From S5-A14a sp022766365 (GTDB taxonomy: Bacteria > Bacillota > Clostridia > Peptostreptococcales > Anaerovoracaceae): a stretch of 64,000 nucleotides of DNA. Both the position numbers and the translations under genes were made by a program. Each line of letters opens with the position of its first letter. The stretch's first letter is position 1. The notes under the pieces were generated by a model that saw nothing but the letters and a program-made list of their open reading frames with translations, did no database searches and was not told the DNA's origin. This document shows positions 18,752-29,500 of this stretch, in pieces. Where the stretch lies: assembly GCA_050313295.1 (NCBI GenBank), contig JBNPLD010000004.1; one strand, 5' to 3'.

Positions 18752-18873
18752 ATCATTTCCTCCTTAAAATATGTACACTAACTTAATGAAATTCGGCTTA
18801 AATTTGAATTATGCTAAAAGCATGAAACTTTTAAGACGTAAGTGACTTCAGGTGCATGAGCTGAGACTATAAG

Positions 18874-19644
18874 TTAATCGTCTTGAGCATTCTGTATACG
18901 TGTCAGTGCTGTTTGCGTCATTTCCTGTATCGTATTCGGCAGCTGTTTGACTTCTTCTCTGGATAAATTATCTACATATATAGGATCGAGAAATTGTACA
19001 GTCACAACTACATCATCTCCTGTTCTAAGATAACCTTGCTCTTCAAACCAGTGATAAGCCCCGTCTACAACTATCGGCACCAGCGGAGCACCTGTGTTTC
19101 CACCGGTAGCGAGTTTAAATGCTCCCGCCTTATATTTATTCAAACGGGGACCCCGACTCCTCGTCCCCTCCGGGAACACAACCATTGAATCACCGTCCTT
19201 TAGGTGCTTCCAACTCTCCTTGAAAACTTTCAGAGAACTTCGTGCATTTCCTCTTTCAACGAAGTATCCTCCAACGGATTCAATCCATTTACCTACGAAA
19301 GGAACTTTGCGCAGCTCGGATTTCCCGAGGAATCCGGACTGCTTATTACCGAGAGCGTACAAAATGGCTACAACATCAAGATACCCCTGGTGATTGGAAA
19401 TAAACACACAACCTTCGTTTTCCGGAATCTTATTCCTACCTATTACCTTTATGTTAAGCTTAAAATCTTCCGCCACCTGCTTCATAAGCCTGCTGTTGTG
19501 CTTACCTATATAAGAACGTACCTCTGCCGGATCGGCGGTTTTACGAAGTTTATCTATATTTTTCCTAACCTTTTCCATTCTGGCAAGCTGCTTGATGACG
19601 GAAAAAGTGTTCAATGTAAGCATAAAATATTTTGAAATTGACAT
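18874..19644 (-). CDS. plsC: 1-acyl-sn-glycerol-3-phosphate acyltransferase
   Basis: 256 residues of the PlsC family with the catalytic HX4D motif in SNHQGYLD and the substrate-binding motif FPEGTRSRG. It transfers an acyl group to lysophosphatidic acid to make phosphatidic acid at the membrane. An N-terminal hydrophobic or amphipathic stretch (about 1-20) would anchor it. It is a single gene whose product could also act on related lysophospholipids. Confidence 0.9.
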   Translation of the reverse strand: MSISKYFMLTLNTFSVIKQLARMEKVRKNIDKLRKTADPAEVRSYIGKHNSRLMKQVAEDFKLNIKVIGRNKIPENEGCVFISNHQGYLDVVAILYALGNKQSGFLGKSELRKVPFVGKWIESVGGYFVERGNARSSLKVFKESWKHLKDGDSMVVFPEGTRSRGPRLNKYKAGAFKLATGGNTGAPLVPIVVDGAYHWFEEQGYLRTGDDVVVTVQFLDPIYVDNLSREEVKQLPNTIQEMTQTALTRIQNAQDD

Positions 19645-19817
19645 ATATCTTTCCCTTGTGTTTTAGTTTCGTGAGGAATTAACGGATTCGTAATTAAATC
19701 CCATCTTCATATTACTATACCACATTACAGGTAGAAAAAACCATATCCAAAGTGTATAATAGTAAGGAAATAATGACTGTAAAAGATAAAGGGTAGGAAG
19801 GAGCGATTAGAACTAAA

Positions 19818-20057
19818 ATGCGCTGGAGCGAAGGCTTTAGGAAAAAATTAGGAACGGCCATTATCATCTTCACTGTACTTCAATCCGCTGTAATAATTTG
19901 GCTATACCTCGAGGTGTTCAGTGAAGATATCAGCTTTTCAGTTTTTTTATGCGTACTTTTGATTCCTGTTGCACTTGAAACAGCCGTTAGCTGTATTCTA
20001 CTAGGAAAAGGGAGGTCGAAAAATGATTATAGTAAATACACCGGAACTAAAGGATAA
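19818..20057 (+). CDS. Small two-TM membrane protein
   Basis: 79 residues with two hydrophobic helices (about 11-34 and 38-61) and short charged ends; no family recognised. An AAGGAGCG site lies about 14 nt before the ATG, a loose spacing. The end overlaps the ybjQ-type gene by 35 nt, so the two are probably translated together. It may simply couple to its neighbour. Confidence 0.6.
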   Translation: MRWSEGFRKKLGTAIIIFTVLQSAVIIWLYLEVFSEDISFSVFLCVLLIPVALETAVSCILLGKGRSKNDYSKYTGTKG

Positions 20058-20373
20058 AGATTATGAGCTTCTTACGATTGTACACGGATCCGTGGTCATG
20101 TCAAAGCATATAGGCAAAGATCTGATGGCCGGCTTTAAGACCATCGTTGGAGGGGAAATACAAGGTTATACAGAAATGCTTGTGGATGCAAGACATGTTG
20201 CGACTGAAAGAATGATTAATCAGGCTAAGAAGCTTGGGGCTGACGGTATAATAAATGTAAAGTACACCAGTTCATCGGTGATGCAGGCAGCTTCCGAAGT
20301 TACAGCATTCGGTACAGCAATTAAACTTAAAACTCCTGAGAATAACGGTACGATATCGGAACTCTCAGAGTAG
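20023..20373 (+). CDS. YbjQ/UPF0145 family protein
   Basis: 116 residues with the YbjQ pattern: an early strand (IIVNTPEL), HGSVVMSKHIGKD, and the conserved ATERMINQAKKLGADGIINVKY, ending in an alanine-rich strand. The family forms pentameric rings of unknown function. GGGAGG precedes ATG 20023, inside the upstream small gene. The fit to the family is strong; the function is not known. Confidence 0.85.
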   Translation: MIIVNTPELKDKDYELLTIVHGSVVMSKHIGKDLMAGFKTIVGGEIQGYTEMLVDARHVATERMINQAKKLGADGIINVKYTSSSVMQAASEVTAFGTAIKLKTPENNGTISELSE

Positions 20374-20398
20374 AATCCGCCCGGGAGAAAGAGCAATA

Positions 20399-21091
20399 GT
20401 GATAAAGCTTGAAAATAATATGGAAACTTTGACGACAGTGAATAGTAATGATAGGTTAATATTGAGACTTGCCCTGGGAGGGGCAGGTCTTGTTATTTTT
20501 TCTCTGCTCGCTTGGCAGGTGGTTGAGGCAGGAAAGGGTCCTGCACTTTTTGATGACAAAATACGATTTTGGGTTTATGGAATCCGAAGAGAATGGCTGA
20601 CACCCATTGTGAAGGTAATTACATATTCAGGGAACTGGCATCCCACATTAGGGGTAGCCGCAATACTTCTTATTATCCCGAAGACCAGAAAACCTCTTGG
20701 TTATCCATCAGCTGCTATGGCTGTCATTTCTGTTTCAACATACTCGCTGCTTAAGATGATTTTTAACAGACCCAGACCGGATAAAGCGCTGTGGCTTGTA
20801 ATACAGCATGATACCTCATTTCCATCGGGACACGCTTTAAATTGCATGATTTTTTACGGGGCTATAATTTTGCTGATACGAAAAGGAATATATCCGACCG
20901 GACACCGTCAATCTTTGACAATTCTCTTATCTCTTCTGATCCTTGCTATCGGTCTTTCGAGAATTTATGTGGGAGTTCATTATCCTACTGATGTACTTGC
21001 AGGATGGGGATTCGGAATTTTCCTGCTTACAATTTTCTCTTTCTGGGTAGATAAGTATGGTAACTATTTGAGATCCTCTAATGAGAACTGA
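20399..21091 (+). CDS. PAP2-family membrane phosphatase
   Basis: 230 residues, about six TM segments. The three phosphatase motifs are KMIFNRPRP (KX6RP type), PSGH, and SRIYVGVHYPTD (SRX5HX3D). The family dephosphorylates lipid phosphates such as undecaprenyl pyrophosphate or phosphatidylglycerophosphate. The start is GTG 20399 behind GGGAGAAAGAG. ATG 20420 is possible but has no ribosome site. Confidence 0.9.
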   Translation: MIKLENNMETLTTVNSNDRLILRLALGGAGLVIFSLLAWQVVEAGKGPALFDDKIRFWVYGIRREWLTPIVKVITYSGNWHPTLGVAAILLIIPKTRKPLGYPSAAMAVISVSTYSLLKMIFNRPRPDKALWLVIQHDTSFPSGHALNCMIFYGAIILLIRKGIYPTGHRQSLTILLSLLILAIGLSRIYVGVHYPTDVLAGWGFGIFLLTIFSFWVDKYGNYLRSSNEN

Positions 21092-21177
21092 GGATATTGG
21101 AACCGGACTTTGCATTTTGCACAGTTTCACATCTTATGGGCTGAATTCGTCGGAGACAGCCGAGAAAGGAGAAAAAT

Positions 21178-22131
21178 ATGATAGCAAAATCAATCGTAGA
21201 AGCAATAGGAAGAACACCTCTCATGAGGTTGGATAGATATACAGAGGCTAAGAATATAGAATGTACCAATTTCTTTGGAAAGTTGGAGGCACTGAATCCT
21301 ACAGGGAGCGTTAAGGCCAGGGCAGCAGCGTATATGTTGGAGAAAGCTCGTGAGGAGGGCCTTCTGAATGATGGTGGGACTGTTGTTGAGCCTACGTCGG
21401 GAAATACAGGTATAGCCCTTGCGGCTATGGCAAGGGCTATGGGATACAAGGCGATGATGGTTATGCCCGAATCTATGAGTATGGAGCGGAGGAGCATGAT
21501 TACAGCTTATGGTGCTGAACTTGTTCTCACGCCGGCATCTGAAGGAATGCAAGGTACTCTTGACAAAACAAAACAGTTGCTTGAGGAGATGAATTCTAAA
21601 GAGAAGGGTAGTGCGTACTCACCCGGACAGTTCGATAATCCGGCGAATGCACTGGCTCATTATGAGACGACGGGATCTGAAATTTGGGAGGACCTTGAAG
21701 GAAAGGTGGATATTTTTATTGCGGGATTTGGTACTGCCGGAACTGTATCGGGGGCAGGAAAGTTTCTAAAGGAAAAAAACCCCGATGTTAAAATCGTCGC
21801 TGTAGAGCCAAGTGGATCTCCATTGGTCTCCGAAGGAAAAGCAGGACCACACAAGATTCAGGGAATAGGTGCTAACTTTATACCCGGCCTTCTGACAGAT
21901 GAAGTTAGAAATAACATCATCGACGAAGTGATAACCGTTGGGAACGAAGAATCTGTAGAAGCAGCGGGTATTTTGGCGAAAACAGAAGGGTATCTTGCGG
22001 GAATTTCCTCAGGTGCAGCCCTTGTTGCAGCAGAGAGAGTAGCCTTGCGAGAGGAGAACAAAGATAAGAACATCGTTGTAATCCTTCCTGATGGCGGAGA
22101 TAGATATATGTCAATGGGAATTTACGACTGA
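21178..22131 (+). CDS. cysK: Cysteine synthase (O-acetylserine sulfhydrylase)
   Basis: 317 residues of fold-type II PLP enzymes: the cofactor lysine in NPTGSVKARAA, the phosphate and substrate loop EPTSGNTGIALAA, and the C-terminal DGGDRYMS. It joins O-acetylserine and sulfide to make cysteine in the cytosol. GAAAGGAG precedes ATG 21178. It could alternatively be a CysM-type enzyme; the loop favours CysK. Confidence 0.93.
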   Translation: MIAKSIVEAIGRTPLMRLDRYTEAKNIECTNFFGKLEALNPTGSVKARAAAYMLEKAREEGLLNDGGTVVEPTSGNTGIALAAMARAMGYKAMMVMPESMSMERRSMITAYGAELVLTPASEGMQGTLDKTKQLLEEMNSKEKGSAYSPGQFDNPANALAHYETTGSEIWEDLEGKVDIFIAGFGTAGTVSGAGKFLKEKNPDVKIVAVEPSGSPLVSEGKAGPHKIQGIGANFIPGLLTDEVRNNIIDEVITVGNEESVEAAGILAKTEGYLAGISSGAALVAAERVALREENKDKNIVVILPDGGDRYMSMGIYD

Positions 22132-22574
22132 TTATATATAAATTAGTTTATACTAGAGTTATATTATAAAATATTTTGGAATTTCTCATGATGGAGAGAC
22201 TATACAATCATGCACATAACAATATATTTATTTGACTATTGTCAATTAAAAATAAATATAAATACGATGCTATGGTAAAATATTATTCATGCAGATGGGT
22301 ATATTAGTTTGACTTTTGTTTTATGTTTGGGGATATGAATAGCATATTCACATAGCAGTTTATCGAGCCAATTTTCATAGCCGGTACGGGCAAATTCGAA
22401 TTCTATATAGTATTGTATTATGATTTGTTTTTCCACATGAGTTGACACCATTGAGGGATTTTGAAATGTTGAACTTTGTAGGGGTTTTACTTGAAAAGCA
22501 AGATGTTTTCTAGTAAAATAGTTAACACGAAACCAGTTTTATTTAATCAACTATGATTTATTAAGGAGGCTTTT
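22132..22574. other. 443-bp AT-rich gap with a possible decayed minus-strand ORF
   Basis: No convincing gene. A 54-codon minus-strand ORF (22451 down to 22287) contains ARTGYENWLDKLLCEYAIHI, which reads like real protein but has no ribosome site and no recognised family, so it is probably a remnant. The AAGGAGG of the next gene closes the gap. Confidence 0.4.
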
Positions 22575-22739
22575 ATGAAAAAGTATGAATGTGGTGCTTG
22601 TGGGCACATATATGATCCAGCTGAAGGTGATCCTGAAAACGGAATTGCTCCGGGAACCGCTTTTGAAGATCTGCCTGATGATTGGAAATGTCCGCTATGC
22701 GGAATGGGCAAAGAAGTCTTTGAGCCTGTTGAGGAATAG
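22575..22739 (+). CDS. Rubredoxin
   Basis: A 54-residue single-domain rubredoxin. It begins MKKYECGACG; iron ligands are Cys6, Cys9, Cys39 and Cys42 in two CxxC knuckles (CGAC, CPLC), with the usual YDPAEGDPENGI loop between. It is an electron carrier for oxygen or superoxide detoxification. A perfect AAGGAGG lies before ATG 22575. The flavoprotein-rubredoxin gene starts 5 nt after its stop, so both are one transcript. Confidence 0.97.
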   Translation: MKKYECGACGHIYDPAEGDPENGIAPGTAFEDLPDDWKCPLCGMGKEVFEPVEE

Positions 22740-22744
22740 TTTCC

Positions 22745-23419
22745 ATGAGCAATGTAATATTTAAGTTCAGCTACGGATTATACGTCTTGACAGCTAAGGA
22801 TGGAGATAAGGATAACGGTTGTATAATTAATACTGCTATGCAGGCTACTGCCGATCCTTTCAAGGTTGCCATCACATTGAATAAGCAGAATTATACTCAC
22901 GAGATGATCGAAAAGACCGGAAAGTTTACCGTGTCTTTCCTCAGTGAAGATGCCGATTTTGAGTTGTTCAAGGCCTTTGGATTCCGTAGCGGAAGAGATG
23001 TCAATAAGTTTGACGATTGTAAGGATTGTAAAAGAGGTGAAAACGGCATTTACTATGTTACCAAGGGAACTAATGCCATGGTTTCTGTAGATGTGGAGCA
23101 AACTCTCGATATCGGTACCCACACAATTTTTGTCGGTAAGGTTACCCAAGAGATGGATTTGACTGACGTACCGAGCTGTACATATAATTATTACCAGACT
23201 TCAATTAAGCCGAAGCCGGCAGCTGTAAATGTTGAGGGTGAAGGTGATGAGAATGTCGGTGAGAAGTGGGTATGCAGCATATGCAATTATGTCTATGATC
23301 CTGCCAAGGGAGATCCTGAGCATGGAATCCCTGCCGGAACCAAATTCGAGGATATTCCTGAAGATTGGGTGTGTCCAATATGCAAACACGGAAAAGAAGT
23401 GTTCAAGAAGATGGAATAA
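22745..23419 (+). CDS. Flavin reductase-rubredoxin fusion (high-molecular-weight rubredoxin)
   Basis: 224 residues: an N-terminal FMN-binding flavin-reductase-like domain (about 1-160) and a C-terminal rubredoxin (about 172-224) with CSIC and CPIC. This fusion matches the Hrb type that passes NAD(P)H electrons to flavodiiron proteins reducing O2 or NO. The partner flavodiiron protein is not in this window. Paired with the free rubredoxin upstream, it forms an oxygen-defence electron chain. Confidence 0.9.
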   Translation: MSNVIFKFSYGLYVLTAKDGDKDNGCIINTAMQATADPFKVAITLNKQNYTHEMIEKTGKFTVSFLSEDADFELFKAFGFRSGRDVNKFDDCKDCKRGENGIYYVTKGTNAMVSVDVEQTLDIGTHTIFVGKVTQEMDLTDVPSCTYNYYQTSIKPKPAAVNVEGEGDENVGEKWVCSICNYVYDPAKGDPEHGIPAGTKFEDIPEDWVCPICKHGKEVFKKME

Positions 23420-23549
23420 TCCTGCGGATTGTTGAGCACTTTCGGAAATTTATGATTTGTGAATTGGGAATAATCGATATTGATGATCTATAAACTGAAT
23501 TTTTCAGGGCTTGCGAGCAATCGAGGAAGAATAAAGTAAAGAGAGAATC

Positions 23550-23617
23550 AGAAAACGCTGACCAAGTGAGTTCCAAAGATTTATCTATGGGACTGTCCAC
23601 CGATCAGCGTTTTCTTA
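23550..23617. terminator. Long-loop terminator between the rubredoxin operon and cstA
   Basis: AGAAAACGCTGA (23550-23561) pairs perfectly with TCAGCGTTTTCT (23604-23615) across a 42-nt loop, between convergent genes. Confidence 0.7.
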
Positions 23618-23731
23618 TTTAAACTTTTCACTTGTTTCACGAAAATTGATTATTGAGTTATGTTAAATGTCATGTTTGAAGTTTTCGAGAAGTACTCGAT
23701 AACCCTTGAAATATACAAACTGTTGAACAAC

Positions 23732-25171
23732 TTATTCACCTGCAAGGTTAGGGTTCAGCGGCGGGCTATCTGAGTCAGGATTGCCTTTCTTTGTTGCGAA
23801 AAGAAAGGTGCCAAGACAAAAAGCAGCAAAGATACCACCTGCAATGTATGAAATTTGCTGTGGCAGTCTGAAACCTTCCGGCGCCATGAGAATATATGTG
23901 AAGGTTACAGCCGACATAAATGTTGCAGGAACTGCACATATGAAATAGTTCTTACCTGCCTTGTATAGATAAGAGGCTGCCGTCCACAGGGCTATCATAG
24001 CGAGTGTCTGGTTAGACCATGAGAAGTATCTCCATATGATATTGAAATCCATTTGTGAAAGGATTCCGCCAACCAGAAGTAGTGGAGCAGTCAGAAAAAG
24101 TCTCAGTTTACCGTCTGTCTGGTTTATCTTGAACCAGTCTGCGATAGTAAGTCTTGCAGATCTGAATGCGGTATCACCCGAAGTGATTGGACAAGCTATA
24201 ACTCCAATCATTGCAAGAACAGCACCTACAGGTCCCAGTAATGTATGGCATATTTCGTAAACTACGCCATTTGCGGTATTTTGTGCCAGTGCATTTGACA
24301 GGCCTCCTGTAGATTGATAGAATGCTACTCCTCCGGCGGCCCAAATCAGAGCGATTACCCCTTCCGCAACCATCGCACCATAGAATACCCTTCTGCCATC
24401 CTTTTCTCTTTTCAGACACCTTGCCATCATTGGAGACTGAGTTGCGTGAAAGCCGGAAATGGCACCACAGGCTACAGTGATGAACATAAAAGGCCATATA
24501 GGAGTCTTTGCAGGATGTAAATTTGCAAGGGTCAGCTCAGGAATCGAGTAGCCTTCTGCAATTATGCCGCCTGCAACTCCGATGCACATAATAATTAGAC
24601 ATACACCGAAGATAGGGTAGAGCTTACCTATTACTTTGTCGATTGGCAGAAGTGTTGCAAGGAAATAGTAGAGCAAAATAATAATCAGCCACGTTAGGGA
24701 ACCCATTTTGGGGACAAGCATATGAAGAAGTGCCGCCGGTCCCGTAGCGAAAACTGTTCCAACCAAAACCAAAAGGACAACTGAGAATATTCTCATAACA
24801 TTTTTCATTATATCGCCAAGATAGTAGCCGGTCAGCTCGGAAACTGACGCTCCTTTGTGTCTGACTGACAGCATTCCTGTCATGAAGTCGTGTACTCCTC
24901 CTGCAAGTATGGTCCCGAATACTATCCATATGAATACTACAGGACCCCATTGGGCACCGGCAAGTGCACCGAATATCGGACCCAGTCCTGCGATGTTTAA
25001 AAGTTGAATAAGGAAAACTCGTCCCGTTGACATCGGTACATAATCCACACCGTCCTCCATGGCAACTGCGGGTGTTTCCCTGTTTGATACGCCAAAAACC
25101 TTTTCCACAAAGAATCCATAGGTGAAGTAGCCTAGGATCAGCAGTGCAAGTGCAACAAAAAATGTAATCAT
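23732..25171 (-). CDS. cstA: CstA-family carbon starvation/peptide or pyruvate transporter
   Basis: 479 residues, about 13 TM helices, with the CstA N-terminal region (GPIFGALAGAQWGPVVFIW) and GVHDFMTGMLSVRHKG. It is shorter than E. coli CstA (about 700), like the short Firmicute versions. Family members import peptides or pyruvate during carbon limitation. An AGGTTTTATG start context lies on the minus strand. Monocistronic and convergent with the rubredoxin operon. The exact substrate is not visible. Confidence 0.88.
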   Translation of the reverse strand: MITFFVALALLILGYFTYGFFVEKVFGVSNRETPAVAMEDGVDYVPMSTGRVFLIQLLNIAGLGPIFGALAGAQWGPVVFIWIVFGTILAGGVHDFMTGMLSVRHKGASVSELTGYYLGDIMKNVMRIFSVVLLVLVGTVFATGPAALLHMLVPKMGSLTWLIIILLYYFLATLLPIDKVIGKLYPIFGVCLIIMCIGVAGGIIAEGYSIPELTLANLHPAKTPIWPFMFITVACGAISGFHATQSPMMARCLKREKDGRRVFYGAMVAEGVIALIWAAGGVAFYQSTGGLSNALAQNTANGVVYEICHTLLGPVGAVLAMIGVIACPITSGDTAFRSARLTIADWFKINQTDGKLRLFLTAPLLLVGGILSQMDFNIIWRYFSWSNQTLAMIALWTAASYLYKAGKNYFICAVPATFMSAVTFTYILMAPEGFRLPQQISYIAGGIFAAFCLGTFLFATKKGNPDSDSPPLNPNLAGE

Positions 25172-25504
25172 AAAACCTCCGAATCTGTAACCGAGAAATT
25201 TTGCGACCTATCCTCAAGGATATATTTAATCAGTGTAAACAGCGGGGATTTGGTCTTTCTTTCCGGAACTAACAGATATAACTTGTAAGTAATGTACATA
25301 AAATAGTACAGAGAAATTATATACGTCATAAATGTATTTTGTCAATAAAAACTCAAAAATATCCAAAGTACAGAATATGGCAATTTTGGTGCAATTGATG
25401 TTGTTTCCGCAATTTATGTAAAGAATATCCGGTGAGAAGACACACTATCTCACCGGATATTTATAATACACATTATATAGTTTGATTTATTCGTGCTGAA
25501 ATAA
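25172..25504. terminator. Gap before cstA with a strong terminator for the nucleotidyltransferase
   Basis: 333 bp. AATATCCGGTGAGA (25424-25437) pairs perfectly with TCTCACCGGATATT (25448-25461), terminating the minus-strand gene at 25505. The rest is the AT-rich cstA upstream region with no gene. Confidence 0.8.
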
Positions 25505-26437
25505 TTATCTCCACAGCACTTCGGGATACAGACCTTTGTCTTTCATGGATTGCAGGGCTGCCGTTACAGAAGCTTTATCCTCATGATATGTCATTCCATA
25601 CCACTTATCTTGAGAAGGGAGAATTTTGACTTTTGCATCACCGTTTGTGATCATCTTATCGACAACATATGGCAGGAAATATTCTGCCTTGAGGGGATTC
25701 TCATTCTGTGCATTTTCGAGAAATGCAGGGAAACCTTTTATCATTTCCTTCATAAACCCCTGTGTAAATCCCCAGAAATTCATAGACACGAGAGTGTCTT
25801 CGGAAAGTGGTGTCCACTGAGATGAGTCTTCGTCTTCATATGCAATTTCTCCTGAAGAAATTCTTTGAATTTTTGTTCTTTCGACGATGTCTGTCAGAAA
25901 TCCATCTTTATCAATTCGGCAGACGCCTCTGGCTACGTGACCTGATTCTGACAGTGTATTTGGGAGTCTATAGCCCACCATGGCAAAGGATTCAGGCATA
26001 CTCTCTGATTTCGGAAGTGATGTGAGAAACTCGTGTATCTGCAGAAAAGCGCTGGGACCGTAGTAATCATCTGCATTAATTACGGCAAAAGATCCCCGGA
26101 TAATATTCCTGGCCGACATGACGGCATGACAGGTTCCCCACGGCTTCGTTCGTCCATCAGGGACTTTGCAGCCTGATGGAATATCGTCTAGTTCTTGGTA
26201 AGCGTAGTGTATGTTAAGATGCTTTCCGGCGCGATTTTTGAGAAGATCTTCAAACGCTGCCCGATGTTCTTTTCTGATGATGAATACAACATCATCAAAG
26301 CCCGCCATCATCGCATCGTAGAGGGAAAAATCAAGGAGGATTTCTCCTTGGGGAGTAACGGGATCCATCTGTTTGAGACCACCGTAGCGGCTACCCATGC
26401 CTGCAGCCATAACAACTAGAGCCGGTTTTTCGATCAT
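25505..26437 (-). CDS. Sugar-1-phosphate nucleotidyltransferase
   Basis: 310 residues with the nucleotidyltransferase N-terminus LVVMAAGMGSRYGGLKQ (glycine-rich nucleotide loop with Arg and Lys) and VINADDYYGP around the metal-binding aspartate. It fits the RmlA/GalU-like NTP transferase superfamily, which makes NDP-sugars for envelope polymers. The nucleotide and sugar cannot be assigned. A TAA-ended minus-strand gene with its own terminator. Confidence 0.85.
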   Translation of the reverse strand: MIEKPALVVMAAGMGSRYGGLKQMDPVTPQGEILLDFSLYDAMMAGFDDVVFIIRKEHRAAFEDLLKNRAGKHLNIHYAYQELDDIPSGCKVPDGRTKPWGTCHAVMSARNIIRGSFAVINADDYYGPSAFLQIHEFLTSLPKSESMPESFAMVGYRLPNTLSESGHVARGVCRIDKDGFLTDIVERTKIQRISSGEIAYEDEDSSQWTPLSEDTLVSMNFWGFTQGFMKEMIKGFPAFLENAQNENPLKAEYFLPYVVDKMITNGDAKVKILPSQDKWYGMTYHEDKASVTAALQSMKDKGLYPEVLWR

Positions 26438-26568
26438 AGTACTTTCCTTTCGTTTTTCAAGTGTTAGTCGGAACGGTTTTAGCCGATTCCCGCTAAATTA
26501 CCATATCGTTTCGGGTTAATTAATGGTATGTTTATATGAATGGTTATAAATAGTACGGATTACGTTGA

Positions 26569-29500
26569 CTATTTATGTACTTTCTTGTTTATTTTCTTGA
26601 TATGACCTACTTCTTGCATATACTCTCTGTTTTGGTTCGCATTTCGCATATTTTCCTCAGCAACGGAAAGCATAAGTTTGATTCTGTTGAATTGATTAAC
26701 TTCCGATGCAGATGCATCGAAATCTATAGGGACAATATTGATATTATCATATCTCTCTCTGATAGCCTTTATTATTCCCTTTCCTGTTATATGATTTGGC
26801 AGGCAACCAAAAGGCTGAACGCAAATTATATTTTTGACACCATGCTCGATTAAATCTACCATTTCCCCTGTGAGCAGCCACCCTTCGCCATATTGATTAG
26901 TCAGACTTACAAAACGCTCAGCATAGTCTGCTATTTTGTTGATATGTCCGGGAGCCTCATACTTGGAGTCTTTGAGGCAGGCCCTCAGCATCTTTCGGTA
27001 ATATTCAACATAGTGAATAAGCAATGCACTTAATAGTGCAGGGAGCTTGGAGCTCGACAAATCTCGACTCTTATATTCGGGATTTTTAAATGAGTAGAGC
27101 ATGAAGTCTGTCAAATCGGAAATGACCGCCTCGGCACCTTCTTCTTCCAGCTTTTCTATAAGGAAATTATTAGCCTCAGGCAGATATTTTACCAGAATTT
27201 CTCCGACAATGCCAACTTTCGGTTTCATGATATCCAGAGTCTCGATCGCTGAAAAATCATCGATCATATTCTGCATATTCGACTTGAAATGTCCGGTGCT
27301 GAAGTTTTTGTCTTTGCTGAGAATTTCAATCCACTTGTCGCGGACAATGTTCGTAGCCCCTTTTTCTTTTTCATAAGGTCTCGTGGCACAGACGCACCTT
27401 TGTATCAAATCACCGTACTGGAGACTGATGATGAGGCGTTTTACAAGCTCTATGAGTTTGCCCCGGCTGATTTTCACACCGGGATGTTTTTCGATTCCTT
27501 GGAAAGACAGCGCTATTACCGGTACATGGCCGTAACCTGCATCGGCAAGAGCCTTTCGTATCAGCCCTACGTAGTTTGAAGCTCTGCAGGCACCTCCCGT
27601 TTGACTGATTACAAGGGAAAGATTATCTGTATCGTATTTGCCGCTCTTTACAGCCTCGAGAAATTGCCCCACGACGAACATGGACGGGTAACACGCATCG
27701 TTATTTACATATTTAAGTCCCATATTTATAACGTCAGGCCCAAGGTCTTTCAGAATCTCAAGGTTGAACCCCAAATCCTGCACTAGGGAGGAAATAAGGC
27801 TGAAATGTATCGGAGCCATCTGAGGCATCAGAATTGTGTGGTTTTTCCTGTTTTCTTCTGTGAACAGGACAGGTGACTTAAGTTCATCCCTATCATGGGA
27901 AGTAACCTCTCTGTTTTCAATGGTTTCGATGAGAGAACGTATCCTTATTTTAACTGCGCCGAGATTATTAACCTCGTCAATTTTTAAAACTGTATGAATT
28001 TTCCCATAATGATGGAGGATTTCATGCACCTGATCTGTGGTGATGGCGTCAAGACCACAACCGAATGAGTTCAGCTGTACCATTTCAAGATCTTCCGTCT
28101 GTCCGACATAACTTGCCGCACGATAAAGCCTTGCATGGTAGGTCCATTGATCCAACACACGGAGGGGATTCTTAATATCAAAATTTTCAGGTATCGCATC
28201 TTCTGTCAGCACACCCAAACCCAGGGTGGTCAGAAGCTCAGGTATTCCATGGTTGATTTCCTTGTCAAGATGATATGGTCTGCCGCATAAAATAACTGCT
28301 CTATGACCTTTTTCCCTCGTTTCTCTCAGAGCTTCTTCGGCTCTTGTCCTCATTTGTCTCCTGAAACTGTCAAGTTCTTTGTATGCTTCTTTAGAAGCTT
28401 TCTCCAGTTCAAGTCTTGGTATACGTGGAAAAACTTTGCTGAGCCTCCTTGGAAGCTTTCGGCGTTCTTTGAGGGAAATGAACGGATTGAGGAATGGAAT
28501 TCCTTCGAAATCCATATTATTCCTGATGACCTCAGAGTAACCGCAGACAACAGGACAGTTAAGATTGTTCGTCTGTTTGTTGAAATTCTTTTCTTCATAA
28601 AAAACCGCAGGATAGAATATGAAGTCGATTTTGTCTGCTGATTTGTTTGAGGACGCGTCATCGGATACTGTGTTGACAGACGACCTATCCGTTGAAACTC
28701 CGGATTCCGGTGTATCATTCTGAGGTATGCTGTCATCAGCCGGCACCGCATTTCGTGCTTTTTCCAAAAGGTTCTCAATGTGACCGTGGACAAGTTTCGC
28801 AGGATAGCAAGCCGTCTCGGAAGGAATTGTTTCTATTCCTTTTTCGTATGTATTCCTTGTGGTTTCATCTGACAAAACTACCCTGAATCCCAGAGTGGTG
28901 AAAAAGGTGTGCCAGAATGGATAATTTTCGTACATGTTCAATACTCTGGGTATGCCAACGGCACCTCTGTGTGCAGCCTCTCTTGGAAGAGACTTCCTGT
29001 TAAACAGAAGGTCATATTTTTCAGCGTAAAGATTAGGAAGCTTTTCTTTGATTTCACCATAGCGGCTATCGCCCCTTTCACAGCGATTTCCTGTGATGAA
29101 GCGCTTATTGTTAGGAAAAATATTGATCTTGAGGCGACAGTTATTACTGCATTTGCCACAGTTTGCATCGATTCGTTTGTAGGTGAAATTTTCAAGCTCA
29201 GCAAGGGATAAAATTGATGATTTGCCTGATGCTGTCGAAGTGTCTTGGGCTTCCGGTTTATCGGAATTCTTCGAGGTTATTGCAGATCGCCTTTTGGCGA
29301 TAAGGGCTATGCCGAAGGCACCCATAAGCCCTGAGATTACAGGTCTTGTAACTTCACGACCTGTTAGATTTTCAAAGGCTCTCAGGACAGCTTCCGACAG
29401 GAAGGTTCCACCTTGGACTACTATGTGTTCTCCAAGTTCATCAGTATTTCTGATTTTAATTACTTTTTGAATTGCATTTTTGATAACAGAATAGGCAAGG

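Noticed and set aside
25376..25394. TGGCAATTTTGGTGCA resembling a sigma54 -24/-12 promoter on the plus strand
   Set aside because: No plus-strand gene follows; it faces the end of a minus-strand gene, and the -12 element lacks TTGC.
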